Source: JAJFTV01 sp964426355 (GTDB lineage: Bacteria > Chloroflexota > Anaerolineae > Anaerolineales > Anaerolineaceae). From it: a DNA stretch of 22,318 bases. Under the pieces are notes generated by a model that did no database searches, had not been told where the DNA came from, and was given only the letters and a program-made list of their open reading frames with translations. Below are positions 15,779-22,289 of the stretch, in pieces. Every line of letters starts with the position of its first letter. The first letter of the stretch is position 1. The translations under genes and the position numbers were made by a program. The stretch covers positions 1 through 22,318 of the forward strand of contig CAYRRA010000056.1 of NCBI GenBank assembly GCA_964426355.1, written 5' to 3'.

Positions 15779-15986
15779 GGTCTGTGCAAACAAATCCATC
15801 ATTTCATTACTCACCGCTGGCGGCTGCCCTGGTGGTTTCGTTTTTGAGGTCACTCTGGCATCTGTTGCTTTACATGAACGGTTTTAAATGTGTTGATCTG
15901 ATCGAGGGCACGCCGGGCAGCGGTATTTACCACGCATCTTTCTTTCCGTCTTCATTGCGTGGTTTTATAATCGCGCTGGAGGGAGT
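15779..15986. other. Gap between the lipoprotein gene and the small membrane ORF
   Basis: No gene is supported here. An open frame from 15775 overlaps the lipoprotein stop but has no ribosome site and an unconvincing composition. The only feature seen is a perfect TATAAT at 15966-15971 just before the small ORF. Together with that ORF this forms the 406-bp gap before the protease gene. Confidence 0.5.
15966..15971 (+). promoter_or_regulatory. Probable -10 box for the small membrane ORF
   Basis: A perfect TATAAT lies 15 bp upstream of the GTG at 15987. The -35 region at 16-17 nt is poor (TTCCGT at 15944-15949). Predicted initiation near 15978 would leave almost only the GGAGG as leader. Confidence 0.35.
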
Positions 15987-16151
15987 GTGTTCCTGCTGGA
16001 ACTCTTCCATGCATTGCTCAATGTGATGATCGATTTTCTTCCAATCAACGATCTGCTCCTGGTTTTCCCCTGGTTGGTCGTATGCGTTCTGTTAGTCAAC
16101 AAAGAAAGCATGTACCGCCGACTGCCCGCTCCTTTTAGACAGGGCAGATAA
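15987..16151 (+). CDS. Possible 54-residue single-pass membrane protein
   Basis: A short frame starts with GTG, preceded by GGAGG four bases upstream, and ends with TAA. Its product has a leucine-rich hydrophobic stretch (LLLVFPWLVVCVLLV at about 24-38) followed by a basic tail (MYRRLPAPFRQGR), the classic inside-positive pattern of a one-helix membrane protein. An internal ATG at 16026 would give 41 residues and keep the helix. The stop is 33 bp before the membrane protease ATG on the same strand, so the two could be co-transcribed. No family is recognised and coding status is inferred from signals only. Confidence 0.45.
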   Translation: MFLLELFHALLNVMIDFLPINDLLLVFPWLVVCVLLVNKESMYRRLPAPFRQGR

Positions 16152-16184
16152 CCTGGTATCACGATGTAAAATTTAGAGGCAGAA

Positions 16185-17111
16185 ATGAAAATTTTACTTA
16201 CTGAATTTTTTGAAAGCGCAAGGCACCTGCTGCGTCGTTTACGTGAAACACCTCTTTTGTTAGGCTGGTTAATCGTTGGACCGCTGATCGCGCTGTTCAT
16301 CGAAGGCTGGATCGGTTTGCTTTTTGGGTTAATCAACATCCTTCTGACGGGGTTTTACGCGCTGGTCATCCGCCGCTTCACGCCCAACCCCGCAGCCGCG
16401 GCATCGGTGAAGCGCCCACTGGTGGAAACCCTCATCACCCTGCTGATGCTGGCATTGTTCTTTTTTGTGCACCTGCTCGACTTTAACCTGATTACCCTTC
16501 ATCCGCTGAACGATTGGGTACACAACTTTTTCGCCGGGTTGTACCGCTTTGCTGCTGATATTCCCTGGCTGCCGGAGTGGGCTTTAACAGATGTATACCT
16601 GGCGCTGTCCAGCACCTTCAAAAAGCTCATCCCTACAATACTGGCGGTCTGGTTGATGGGGAGCATTGACGCAAGCTTCGGTTTGAAGCGCCCCCACTGG
16701 CGTCTAACCGGCATCCTGGTCGGATTGACTGCGCTTTTTGGGCTGGCGACAGGCGTCCTATTGCGCGCGCCGCTTAGTGAAGTACTGGGGCTGTACATCA
16801 TTGGCATTTTTGTCAATGCCCTGCCGGAAGAGCTTTTCTTCCGCGGTCTGCTGCTGCCGCGGCTGGAGAAAACCCTCAAAAAACCGCTGAATGCGCTGGT
16901 CATTTCGGCGCTGCTCTTCAGTTTACTGCACATCCCCATCCTGCTTTATAGCGGCGTACCGCTTTCTGAAACACTACTGGGGATGTTTAGCATCGGCGAA
17001 ACTACTGGTCTCATTTGGGGCTATCTCTACCTGCGTACCCGCAGCATCCTTCCCGTAACCTTGTGGCACGCTGCAAACGCCAACTTAGGCTTTATCATGA
17101 TGTCACGATGA
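16185..17111 (+). CDS. CPBP-family intramembrane metalloprotease (CAAX protease/Abi type)
   Basis: This 308-residue polytopic membrane protein carries the three conserved motifs of the CPBP family: EELFFR (Glu215, Glu216, Arg220), FSLLH (His249), and HAANAN (His295 with Asn298 or Asn300). Glu and His side chains of this set form the active site in the Rce1-like fold. About eight hydrophobic segments are visible. Bacterial members process membrane peptides or proteins, and some are linked to bacteriocin self-immunity or maturation. No peptide or transport genes here point to a particular role. The ATG follows GAGG closely. The substrate is unknown. Confidence 0.9.
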   Translation: MKILLTEFFESARHLLRRLRETPLLLGWLIVGPLIALFIEGWIGLLFGLINILLTGFYALVIRRFTPNPAAAASVKRPLVETLITLLMLALFFFVHLLDFNLITLHPLNDWVHNFFAGLYRFAADIPWLPEWALTDVYLALSSTFKKLIPTILAVWLMGSIDASFGLKRPHWRLTGILVGLTALFGLATGVLLRAPLSEVLGLYIIGIFVNALPEELFFRGLLLPRLEKTLKKPLNALVISALLFSLLHIPILLYSGVPLSETLLGMFSIGETTGLIWGYLYLRTRSILPVTLWHAANANLGFIMMSR

Positions 17112-17305
17112 GCAATTCATACCGGAATAATTTGTGACACAATACAAAATCATGAGAAATTCGCTTTCACAGGCAAATCACGACATAAGTTACTCAAACA
17201 GGGAAACTACTTTCGCGCTCTTATCGACCGGGGTAAAGGTAAAGATACAGCCAGTATTGAGCATAAGCATTCTGTGTTGGATAAAAACCGCCCGAATTTT
17301 CGGCA

Positions 17306-17434
17306 ATGAAAGCGCTCGATTCGCTGGATGAACTTGAACGCATCCTTCCGGAGGTGAAAGGACCGCCTGTTGTACGGGCTTTGCTGCAAAACTATCTGGC
17401 GAGCGGTCTTGACAATACAATATATACAAGCTAG
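17306..17434 (+). CDS. Possible 42-residue small protein or gene remnant
   Basis: A short frame begins with ATG inside an ATGA overlap with the preceding open frame and ends at a TAG that lies in the padR -10 box. The product is acidic and helical at the start (MKALDSLDELERILPEVKG) and resembles no family I know. There is no Shine-Dalgarno, so translation would depend on coupling with the upstream frame, which itself lacks a good start. A decayed gene is the simpler reading. Confidence 0.25.
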   Translation: MKALDSLDELERILPEVKGPPVVRALLQNYLASGLDNTIYTS

Positions 17435-17437
17435 AAT
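17409..17437 (+). promoter_or_regulatory. padR promoter
   Basis: TTGACA (17409-17414) and TAGAAT (17432-17437) are separated by exactly 17 nt. The -10 box lies inside operator copy 1, so a bound repressor would exclude RNA polymerase. The predicted start is near 17444, about 25 nt before the ATG. Confidence 0.8.
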
Positions 17438-17442
17438 ATATT
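17419..17442. promoter_or_regulatory. PadR operator-like element, copy 1 (reverse orientation)
   Basis: Read on the minus strand, 17422-17440 is TATATTCTAGCTTGTATAT. The surrounding 24 bp (17419-17442) is a dyad in which 10 of 12 position pairs are complementary. It differs at one base from copy 2 at 18020-18038 and overlaps the padR -10 box. Confidence 0.7.
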
Positions 17443-17468
17443 AAATTGAGCAACCAGAAAGCGAAGCA

Positions 17469-18008
17469 ATGAGCGTACATCTTGTCATTTTGGGGTTACT
17501 GCGTGAGCGACCCCTCTACGGCTACGAGATCAAACAGGTCATAGAGGAACGCATGGGCGACTGGGCATCCATCGCCTTTGGCTCAATTTACTTCGCGCTA
17601 GACAGGCTGGCTGAGGACAGCTTTGTTGAAAAAGTGAGCGTCGAGCAGGTGGGCAAACGCCCCTCGCGCAGTGTGTACCAGATCACGCAGGCTGGACGAG
17701 AGCGCTTTATGCATTTATTGCGCGAGACCTGGCAGCAAAATGACCGGCAGTATTACCCCATCGACATTTGCCTGTTCTTCATCGAATCGCTGCCCATCGA
17801 AGAGGTGAAACGGCATCTGCGTTCCCGTAGAACAATGCTGGAGCAAGCGCTTGTGCACATTGAAAACCATCGCGCCGAAGAACTAGCTATGCCCTACGTT
17901 CCACGGGTTGCCGCCGCGATTTTTGACCACACTCTGTTCCACACCCGCGCAGAGTTAGCCTGGGTCACAGACCTGCTCGACAAAATGGAAAAGGGTGAAT
18001 ATCCATAA
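17469..18008 (+). CDS. PadR-family transcriptional regulator
   Basis: This 179-residue repressor has the PadR layout: an N-terminal winged helix (HLVILGLLRERPLYGYEIKQ, then GSIYFALDRLAEDSFVEK and the wing KRPSRSVYQITQAGRERF) and a C-terminal helical dimerisation half (about 90-175). PadR proteins repress efflux or detoxification genes until a small molecule binds. The ATG at 17469 gives the family N-terminus; the ribosome site is weak (AGAAAG and GAAG upstream). The operator-like element occurs at its own promoter and twice before the methyltransferase gene 58 bp downstream. Self-regulation and control of that gene are therefore well supported, though by inference. Confidence 0.93.
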   Translation: MSVHLVILGLLRERPLYGYEIKQVIEERMGDWASIAFGSIYFALDRLAEDSFVEKVSVEQVGKRPSRSVYQITQAGRERFMHLLRETWQQNDRQYYPIDICLFFIESLPIEEVKRHLRSRRTMLEQALVHIENHRAEELAMPYVPRVAAAIFDHTLFHTRAELAWVTDLLDKMEKGEYP

Positions 18009-18019
18009 TTTTTTTGCTT

Positions 18020-18038
18020 TATATTCTAGTTTGTATAT
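18020..18038 (+). promoter_or_regulatory. PadR operator-like element, copy 2
   Basis: TATATTCTAGTTTGTATAT lies between padR and the methyltransferase gene. It matches 18 of 19 positions of copy 1 read in reverse orientation. It overlaps copy 3 by five bases. Confidence 0.7.
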
Positions 18039-18052
18039 TCTGTATTGTATAT
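18034..18052 (+). promoter_or_regulatory. PadR operator-like element, copy 3
   Basis: TATATTCTGTATTGTATAT matches copy 2 at 16 of 19 positions, the differences being confined to the three central bases. It starts 14 bp after copy 2 and ends just before the AAGGAG ribosome site, so a bound protein could also affect the start of methyltransferase transcription or translation. Confidence 0.65.
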
Positions 18053-18066
18053 AAGGAGAAAACAAA

Positions 18067-18744
18067 ATGACAAAACCACGCATACCCGAAACCGATCATG
18101 GAATTCAAGGCGAAATCACCGTCACGCTGTACGATCAGATGCAGCGCAATTTACTTAAGAAAGGCTGGATCGAAACACAAGCCTTACTGGACAGCGGCAT
18201 CACCGAAGGGCACGCCCTGGAAATTGGCTACGGACCGGGCTACCTGGGGCTGGAGTGGCTTAAGAAAACCCAAAACACCACCCTCTCCGGTCTGGATATC
18301 AGCCCGGATATGCAAAACCTTGCCAGTCGCAATGCACAATCCTATCATCTGAGCGAGCGCGCCCAATATCACCTGGGAGGTTGCGACCATTTACCCTTCG
18401 CCGATAACACATTCGACGCAGTTTTTACCAATGGCTCTCTGCATGAATGGGCGAACCCCTGCGCGGCAATGGATGAAATCTGGCGCGTCTTGAAACCGGG
18501 TGGAAGATATTTTGTATCCGATTTGCGCCGCGACATGAATTTTCTCATCCATGGGTTCCTGTGGTGGGGAACCAAGCCGGTTGAAATTCGCCCGGGGTTG
18601 AATACGTCCATCCAGGCAGCCTATACCCCGCAGGAACTGGCACAAATCATCGGTAAAACCAGTCTGAAAGAGGGAAAGGTAACCCAAAACCCGTTTGGGG
18701 TATCGGTAAGCGGTGTAAAAGCAGTTCCAGCGAGTCCATGCTGA
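18067..18744 (+). CDS. Class I SAM-dependent methyltransferase
   Basis: This 225-residue cytoplasmic enzyme has the Rossmann-like methyltransferase fold. Motif I is LEIGYGPG (51-58), the acidic residue that binds the ribose is Asp77 in LSGLDIS, a motif II-like segment is FADNTFDAVFTNGSLHEW (111-128), and VLKPGGRYFVSDLRR (141-155) is the usual post-motif. The length and motifs fit the Methyltransf_11/UbiE-like group acting on small molecules, but the acceptor is not readable. The ATG follows AAGGAG. Its pairing with padR and two operator-like elements suggests an inducible detoxification role, for example methylating a toxic thiol, metalloid or phenolic compound. That is inference. Confidence 0.92.
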   Translation: MTKPRIPETDHGIQGEITVTLYDQMQRNLLKKGWIETQALLDSGITEGHALEIGYGPGYLGLEWLKKTQNTTLSGLDISPDMQNLASRNAQSYHLSERAQYHLGGCDHLPFADNTFDAVFTNGSLHEWANPCAAMDEIWRVLKPGGRYFVSDLRRDMNFLIHGFLWWGTKPVEIRPGLNTSIQAAYTPQELAQIIGKTSLKEGKVTQNPFGVSVSGVKAVPASPC

Positions 18745-18769
18745 ACGGGGCATTGCCGTATAGGGGCGG

Positions 18770-18810
18770 TAATATGTAACAGGTGATTCGTAATAAGTAA
18801 CCAGTGATTG
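18770..18810. repeat. TAAT/GTGATT-type dispersed repeat, copy 3
   Basis: Two tandem halves of the pattern gtaat-n-gtaac-aggtgatt and gtaat-n-agtaac-cagtgatt are seen. Similar word series lie between genes at 8079-8106 and, more loosely, at 15065-15087. Confidence 0.5.
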
Positions 18811-18866
18811 GGTTTGGGCGGGGTGCAGTGCCTGCTGTTTGGTTTCGAAGGGGCATTGGAACGCAA

Positions 18867-18904
18867 CCCAGGTTGTCATCCCAAAGCGCAAGCGAGGGAT
18901 CACC
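18867..18904 (+). repeat. Hairpin-forming intergenic repeat, copy A
   Basis: This is a 38-bp sequence starting CCCAGGTTGTCATCCC and ending GCGAGGGATCACC. ATCCC and GGGAT can pair around an AAGCGCAAGCGA-type loop. It matches the copy at 18982-19019 except for one A/G difference, and weaker similarity continues for about 45 bp downstream of both copies. Confidence 0.85.
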
Positions 18905-18946
18905 ATTGGCTTTGCGTGGCAGGCTACGCTGCTGTGCATAAACCCG

Positions 18947-18977
18947 GGTGGATGCCTCGTTGCCCTCGGCATGACAG
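18947..18977 (-). repeat. Hairpin-forming intergenic repeat, inverted diverged copy
   Basis: Read on the minus strand this 31-bp stretch aligns with copies A and B from TGTCAT to CACC. The paired arms have changed together, from ATCCC/GGGAT to ATGCC/GGCAT, so base pairing is kept. One base is deleted in the loop region. Confidence 0.65.
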
Positions 18978-18981
18978 TATG

Positions 18982-19019
18982 CCCAGGTTGTCATCCCGAA
19001 GCGCAAGCGAGGGATCACC
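18982..19019 (+). repeat. Hairpin-forming intergenic repeat, copy B
   Basis: This is the second 38-bp direct copy, 115 bp downstream of copy A and differing by one base. The family resembles the short gtcat-cgaagcg-gaggga type repeats scattered between genes in many bacterial genomes. Confidence 0.85.
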
Positions 19020-19089
19020 GCTGCTCCTGCCCGGCAGACTCCACTGCCGTTCACGCACCCAGGGGTATTCTTGTGCCCCCAAACCTGTG

Positions 19090-19095
19090 TATAAT
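19090..19095 (+). promoter_or_regulatory. Probable -10 box for the flavodiiron gene
   Basis: A perfect TATAAT lies 95 bp upstream of the ATG. A -35 at normal spacing is poor; TTGTGC at 19071-19076 is only 13 nt away. Confidence 0.4.
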
Positions 19096-19190
19096 CTTTT
19101 ATAGGGAAGCCTGATACTTTTTGGAAAATTCACCAAAACCAGGCAATGCACCAAAAATTCGCCAGACCATATTCCACAAGGAGAACCGAG

Positions 19191-20360
19191 ATGAAACCAA
19201 GAAAAATCTGTGACGGGATTGATTGGTTGGGGGTATTGGATTGGAACCGGCGTTTGTTTGACTCTTTGATCCCACTGCCGGATGGTACCAGCTACAACGC
19301 TTACCTGGTGCAGGGGTCGGAAAAAACTGCCCTGATCGACACGGTCGACCCGCAAATGCAGGACATCTTGAAACGCCAGTTAGCCGGCGTGGAAAAAATC
19401 GACTACATCATTGCACAGCACGCCGAACAGGATCACTCTGGCAGCATTCCAATGGTCATGGAAATGTATAGCGAGGCGGTGGTGATCTGCACCAAAAAAG
19501 GAGAGGGCTTGCTGATCAACCACCTGGGCATCCCGGCTGAACGGATCAAAACCGTTGAAGACGGCGAAACGCTTTCATTGGGCAACAAGACTTTGCAGTT
19601 CATCCGCACACCCTGGGTGCATTGGCCCGAGACGATGGTGACCTATCTGCCGGAAGACCGCATCGTCTTCACCTGTGATTTTCTTGGCTCGCATATCGCT
19701 ACGTCCGATCTGTATGCCGGCGAAAACCCGTATGTCATCGAGGCGGCGAAACGTTATTATGCCGAAATCATGATGCCCTTCCGTTTTTATGTCCAGAACA
19801 ACCTGAAAAAGCTGCGCGAGATTCAATTCGACCTGATCGCTCCCAGCCACGGTCCGATCTACGATCACCCGGAGGGCATTCTCTCGGCGTATGAAGACTG
19901 GACATCGGACAGGGTGTCGAACCTGGTGGTACTGCCCTACATCTCGATGCACGGCAGCACGCAAATGATGGTCGACCACCTGGTGGCAGCCCTGGCGGAG
20001 AGAGGCGTCAGCGTGCAGCCCTTCGAACTGTCCACCACCGACATCGGTAAGCTGGCGATGGCGTTGGTGGATGCAGCCACCGTTGTGATCGGCGCACCCA
20101 CTGTGCACGCCGGTCCGCACCCGACCGTATTTTCCGCCACCCACCTGGCAAACGCCTTGCGTCCCAAGCTCAAATATGCCGCCGTCATCGGCTCTTACGG
20201 CTGGGGCGGGAAAACCGTCGAGCAGATTGCCGCCCTGATCCCCGACCTGAAAGTGGAGGTCATCGGCGCGGTGCAGTGTAAGGGTCTCCCGCGGGAAGAT
20301 ACCTTTGCCGAGCTCGACAGGCTAGCTGACCTCATTCGAGACAAACACCAGGCGTTGTAA
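19191..20360 (+). CDS. Flavodiiron protein (A-type flavoprotein, FprA-like)
   Basis: This 389-residue cytoplasmic enzyme reduces O2 to water or NO to N2O and protects anaerobes. The metallo-beta-lactamase-like half has all expected diiron ligands: His77, Glu79, Asp81 and His82 in HAEQDH, then His144, Asp163 and His220. The flavodoxin half begins near 245 with the FMN-phosphate loop SMHGSTQ (252-258) and includes GAPTVHAGPHPTVF and the later SYGWGGKT loop. Length matches the two-domain core class without fused rubredoxin or reductase, so an external electron donor is needed, and none is in the window. The ATG at 19191 was chosen because AAGGAG precedes it; an ATG at 19146 adds 15 unlikely residues. 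Confidence 0.96.
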   Translation: MKPRKICDGIDWLGVLDWNRRLFDSLIPLPDGTSYNAYLVQGSEKTALIDTVDPQMQDILKRQLAGVEKIDYIIAQHAEQDHSGSIPMVMEMYSEAVVICTKKGEGLLINHLGIPAERIKTVEDGETLSLGNKTLQFIRTPWVHWPETMVTYLPEDRIVFTCDFLGSHIATSDLYAGENPYVIEAAKRYYAEIMMPFRFYVQNNLKKLREIQFDLIAPSHGPIYDHPEGILSAYEDWTSDRVSNLVVLPYISMHGSTQMMVDHLVAALAERGVSVQPFELSTTDIGKLAMALVDAATVVIGAPTVHAGPHPTVFSATHLANALRPKLKYAAVIGSYGWGGKTVEQIAALIPDLKVEVIGAVQCKGLPREDTFAELDRLADLIRDKHQAL

Positions 20361-20615
20361 AGAAAGGGTGATAATATCGATAAAGGTTATATAATCCAAA
20401 GAACCAAAATCAGTGTGTTTGGATAAATCAATTTTGATTAAGTCTTAGTGGTGTATGCTAACTCTTTTATAAGAGTATATGATGTTAGAATGCTACACGG
20501 TTGATTTAAAAAAGGTCTTCATGTAATCACAACTGCTTACTCACAATATTAAGAGCAGTAGTCAGGTATGGGGGTTGTTAGTAAAATAATATCCCAACAT
20601 TAGCAAGGAGGGAAA
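20361..20615. other. Intergenic leader region of the Mrr-like gene
   Basis: This AT-rich stretch has no gene. It holds a TATAAT at 20390-20395, a perfect 6-bp hairpin ACTCTT/AAGAGT (20461-20476) and a 6-bp inverted repeat ACTGCT/AGCAGT (20532-20559). Base composition changes here from moderate GC to AT-rich, which may mark the left edge of acquired DNA. Confidence 0.45.
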
Positions 20616-22229
20616 ATGACACGTAAAGTCACATTCAACCGCTTAGTATCAGAATTAGCCAGAGAAGCTGCACGTCAGGAAAAAAAGCAACGGCAGCAAA
20701 ATAATGCGCGAAAAAGTGAGTTGGAAAGACTTCAAAAAGAATCGACGCGAATACAAAAACAAGTTGAAAAGGAAGAAAAACAACTTTACTTAAAAACACG
20801 CCTAAAGGAAGCGGATGAAATAAATAGCCAACTCCAAGAACGGATTTTAAAATTAAGCAAAATTTTAGAGTTTACGTTTGAAATTGATGACTCTATTTCA
20901 TTCGATATTCTGCGTATTCATGAAAATTTTCGACCATTTTTTCTGCCAATTGAATACGAAAAACCTGTACCGGAACCACTCGAAGATTCTTTTTTGAACA
21001 ATGTTAAAAGACCGAGTTCGATCGGCAAATTACTTCCAGGTGTTCAAAAACGATATGAGTCAGAAATTCAATTAGCAAAGAGAAATTATTGGGCTGCGTT
21101 TGAAAAATATAAGAAAGAATGTCTCGAACGGGAATCGATCATTCAAAAATACAAAGATGAGTATGAAAAAGAACGTCAAGCTTTTCACTTCAAAGTTTTG
21201 CAAAGAAATCAGGAAATTGATACATTTGAAAAGGCGTATATCGAAGGTGATCAATCCGCAATATGTGCTTATTGTACAATGGTTTTAGATCAATCCGCAT
21301 ACCCGGAAGAATTCCCCCAGGAATTCAGGATAGCGTATTTACCTGACTCCAAAGAATTAATTGTCGAATACGAGTTGCCTAATGTAAACGTCATACCAAA
21401 GGTTACTTCATATCGATATATAAAAACCAGAGACACTTTGGATGAAAAACTACGCAATTCCGCTGAAATTAAAAATCTTTATCAAGATATAGTAGCTTCA
21501 ATTTGCTTACGAACAATTCATGAGCTTTTTGAAGCTGATCAGTACGATCATCTTCAAATAATTGTGTTTAATGGATTTGTTAAAGCTATTGATCCTGCAA
21601 CAGGTCATGATATAAGACCTTGTCTGATATCTATAAGAACAATCAAAGATCGTTTCAATGAGATAAAGTTAGATAAGATCGACAAAAAAGCGTGTTTACG
21701 TAACCTGGGTGCTCAAATTTCTCCACAAGCCTCTGAATTACAACCTGTAAAACCAGTAATTGAATTTGACATGGTTGATAAAAGGTTTGTAGAGAAAAGC
21801 GATCTTCTTTCTGATATAGAAAGTCGCCCTAATCTGATGGATTTAAATCCTTTCGAGTTTGAGAATTTTATTAGTAACCTTTTTGATATTATTGGTTTTG
21901 AAGCAAAATTAACACGCTCAGCCAAAGATGGTGGCATCGATGTCATCGCATTTGATCCTAGACCCATTTTAGGGGGTAAAGTTGTTATCCAGGCGAAAAG
22001 ATATAAAAATGTTGTAGGTGTATCAGCTGTCAGAGATCTGTATGGGACAATGATTAATGAGGGCGCAAGTAAAGGCATACTTGTTACAACAAGTCATTAT
22101 GGACCAGACGCTTACGATTTTTCAAAAGACAAACCCATCGAACTAATAGATGGTGGTGGCTTGCTTTATCTATTAAAGCAACAAGGGATAGAAGCTCGAA
22201 TAGTTTTTCCGGATGACTCGAAAGAATAA
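20616..22229 (+). CDS. Coiled-coil protein with C-terminal Mrr-type restriction endonuclease domain
   Basis: This 537-residue protein has a basic, Lys/Glu/Gln-rich coiled coil at about 10-85 and a second charged helical region at about 145-210. A conserved middle domain follows (ELIVEYELPNVNVIPKVTSY; LYQDIVASICLRTIHELFEA). The Mrr_cat-type PD-(D/E)XK nuclease domain spans about 405-525, with catalytic residues DGGID (Asp438, Asp442) and QAKR (Gln459, Lys461) and a likely helix Glu at 414-416. I recall similar stand-alone proteins from actinobacteria and others annotated as restriction endonucleases; this is memory, not a search. Mrr-type nucleases usually cut methylated or foreign DNA. No methylase gene accompanies it. 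The start has an ideal AAGGAGG. The gene is clearly AT-richer than its neighbours, suggesting transfer. Confidence 0.9.
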   Translation: MTRKVTFNRLVSELAREAARQEKKQRQQNNARKSELERLQKESTRIQKQVEKEEKQLYLKTRLKEADEINSQLQERILKLSKILEFTFEIDDSISFDILRIHENFRPFFLPIEYEKPVPEPLEDSFLNNVKRPSSIGKLLPGVQKRYESEIQLAKRNYWAAFEKYKKECLERESIIQKYKDEYEKERQAFHFKVLQRNQEIDTFEKAYIEGDQSAICAYCTMVLDQSAYPEEFPQEFRIAYLPDSKELIVEYELPNVNVIPKVTSYRYIKTRDTLDEKLRNSAEIKNLYQDIVASICLRTIHELFEADQYDHLQIIVFNGFVKAIDPATGHDIRPCLISIRTIKDRFNEIKLDKIDKKACLRNLGAQISPQASELQPVKPVIEFDMVDKRFVEKSDLLSDIESRPNLMDLNPFEFENFISNLFDIIGFEAKLTRSAKDGGIDVIAFDPRPILGGKVVIQAKRYKNVVGVSAVRDLYGTMINEGASKGILVTTSHYGPDAYDFSKDKPIELIDGGGLLYLLKQQGIEARIVFPDDSKE

Positions 22230-22273
22230 CTTAACAACGTCTGAAAGCATTACGAAAATTAGCTACTTTAGTT

Positions 22274-22289
22274 TCGCCAAAGAAGGCGA
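22274..22289. repeat. Short hairpin after the Mrr-like gene
   Basis: TCGCC (22274-22278) and GGCGA (22285-22289) pair over 5 bp with a 6-nt loop, about 45 bp past the stop. An A-run, not a T-run, follows on the plus strand, so it does not look like a terminator for this gene. Confidence 0.3.

Larger units (their letters stand above)
17112..17468. other. 357-bp gap with a startless open frame and the padR promoter
   Basis: No complete conventional gene is supported before padR. In the protease's own frame, immediately after its TGA, the reading stays open for 65 codons to 17309. It reads like protein (KLLKQGNYFRALIDRGKGKD) but has no usual start apart from a late GTG at 17274. It ends in an ATGA overlap with the small ORF at 17306-17434. 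This may be gene debris. The right end holds the padR promoter and operator. Confidence 0.4.
18745..19190. other. 446-bp gene-free stretch rich in repeats
   Basis: No gene is supported. The stretch holds a TAAT/GTGATT-type repeat (18770-18810), two direct copies of a 38-bp hairpin repeat with a third, inverted diverged copy between them (18867-19019), and the start signals of the flavodiiron gene. Short open frames through the repeats have no ribosome sites and read as repeat-derived. Confidence 0.7.

Noticed and set aside
15775..16026. 83-codon frame after the lipoprotein gene
   Set aside because: It overlaps the lipoprotein stop with no ribosome site, has unconvincing composition, and is out of frame with the better-supported small membrane ORF.
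17134..17331. 65-codon frame before padR
   Set aside because: It starts without a ribosome site and its translation is less protein-like than the alternative frame over the same bases.
18867..19019. Possible CRISPR array
   Set aside because: Only two direct copies with a 77-bp gap that itself holds an inverted diverged copy; no further units and no cas genes.
18808..19114. Open frames of 91-98 codons through the repeat region
   Set aside because: They consist largely of the hairpin repeats and lack ribosome sites; both strands are open, as expected for repeat-derived frames.
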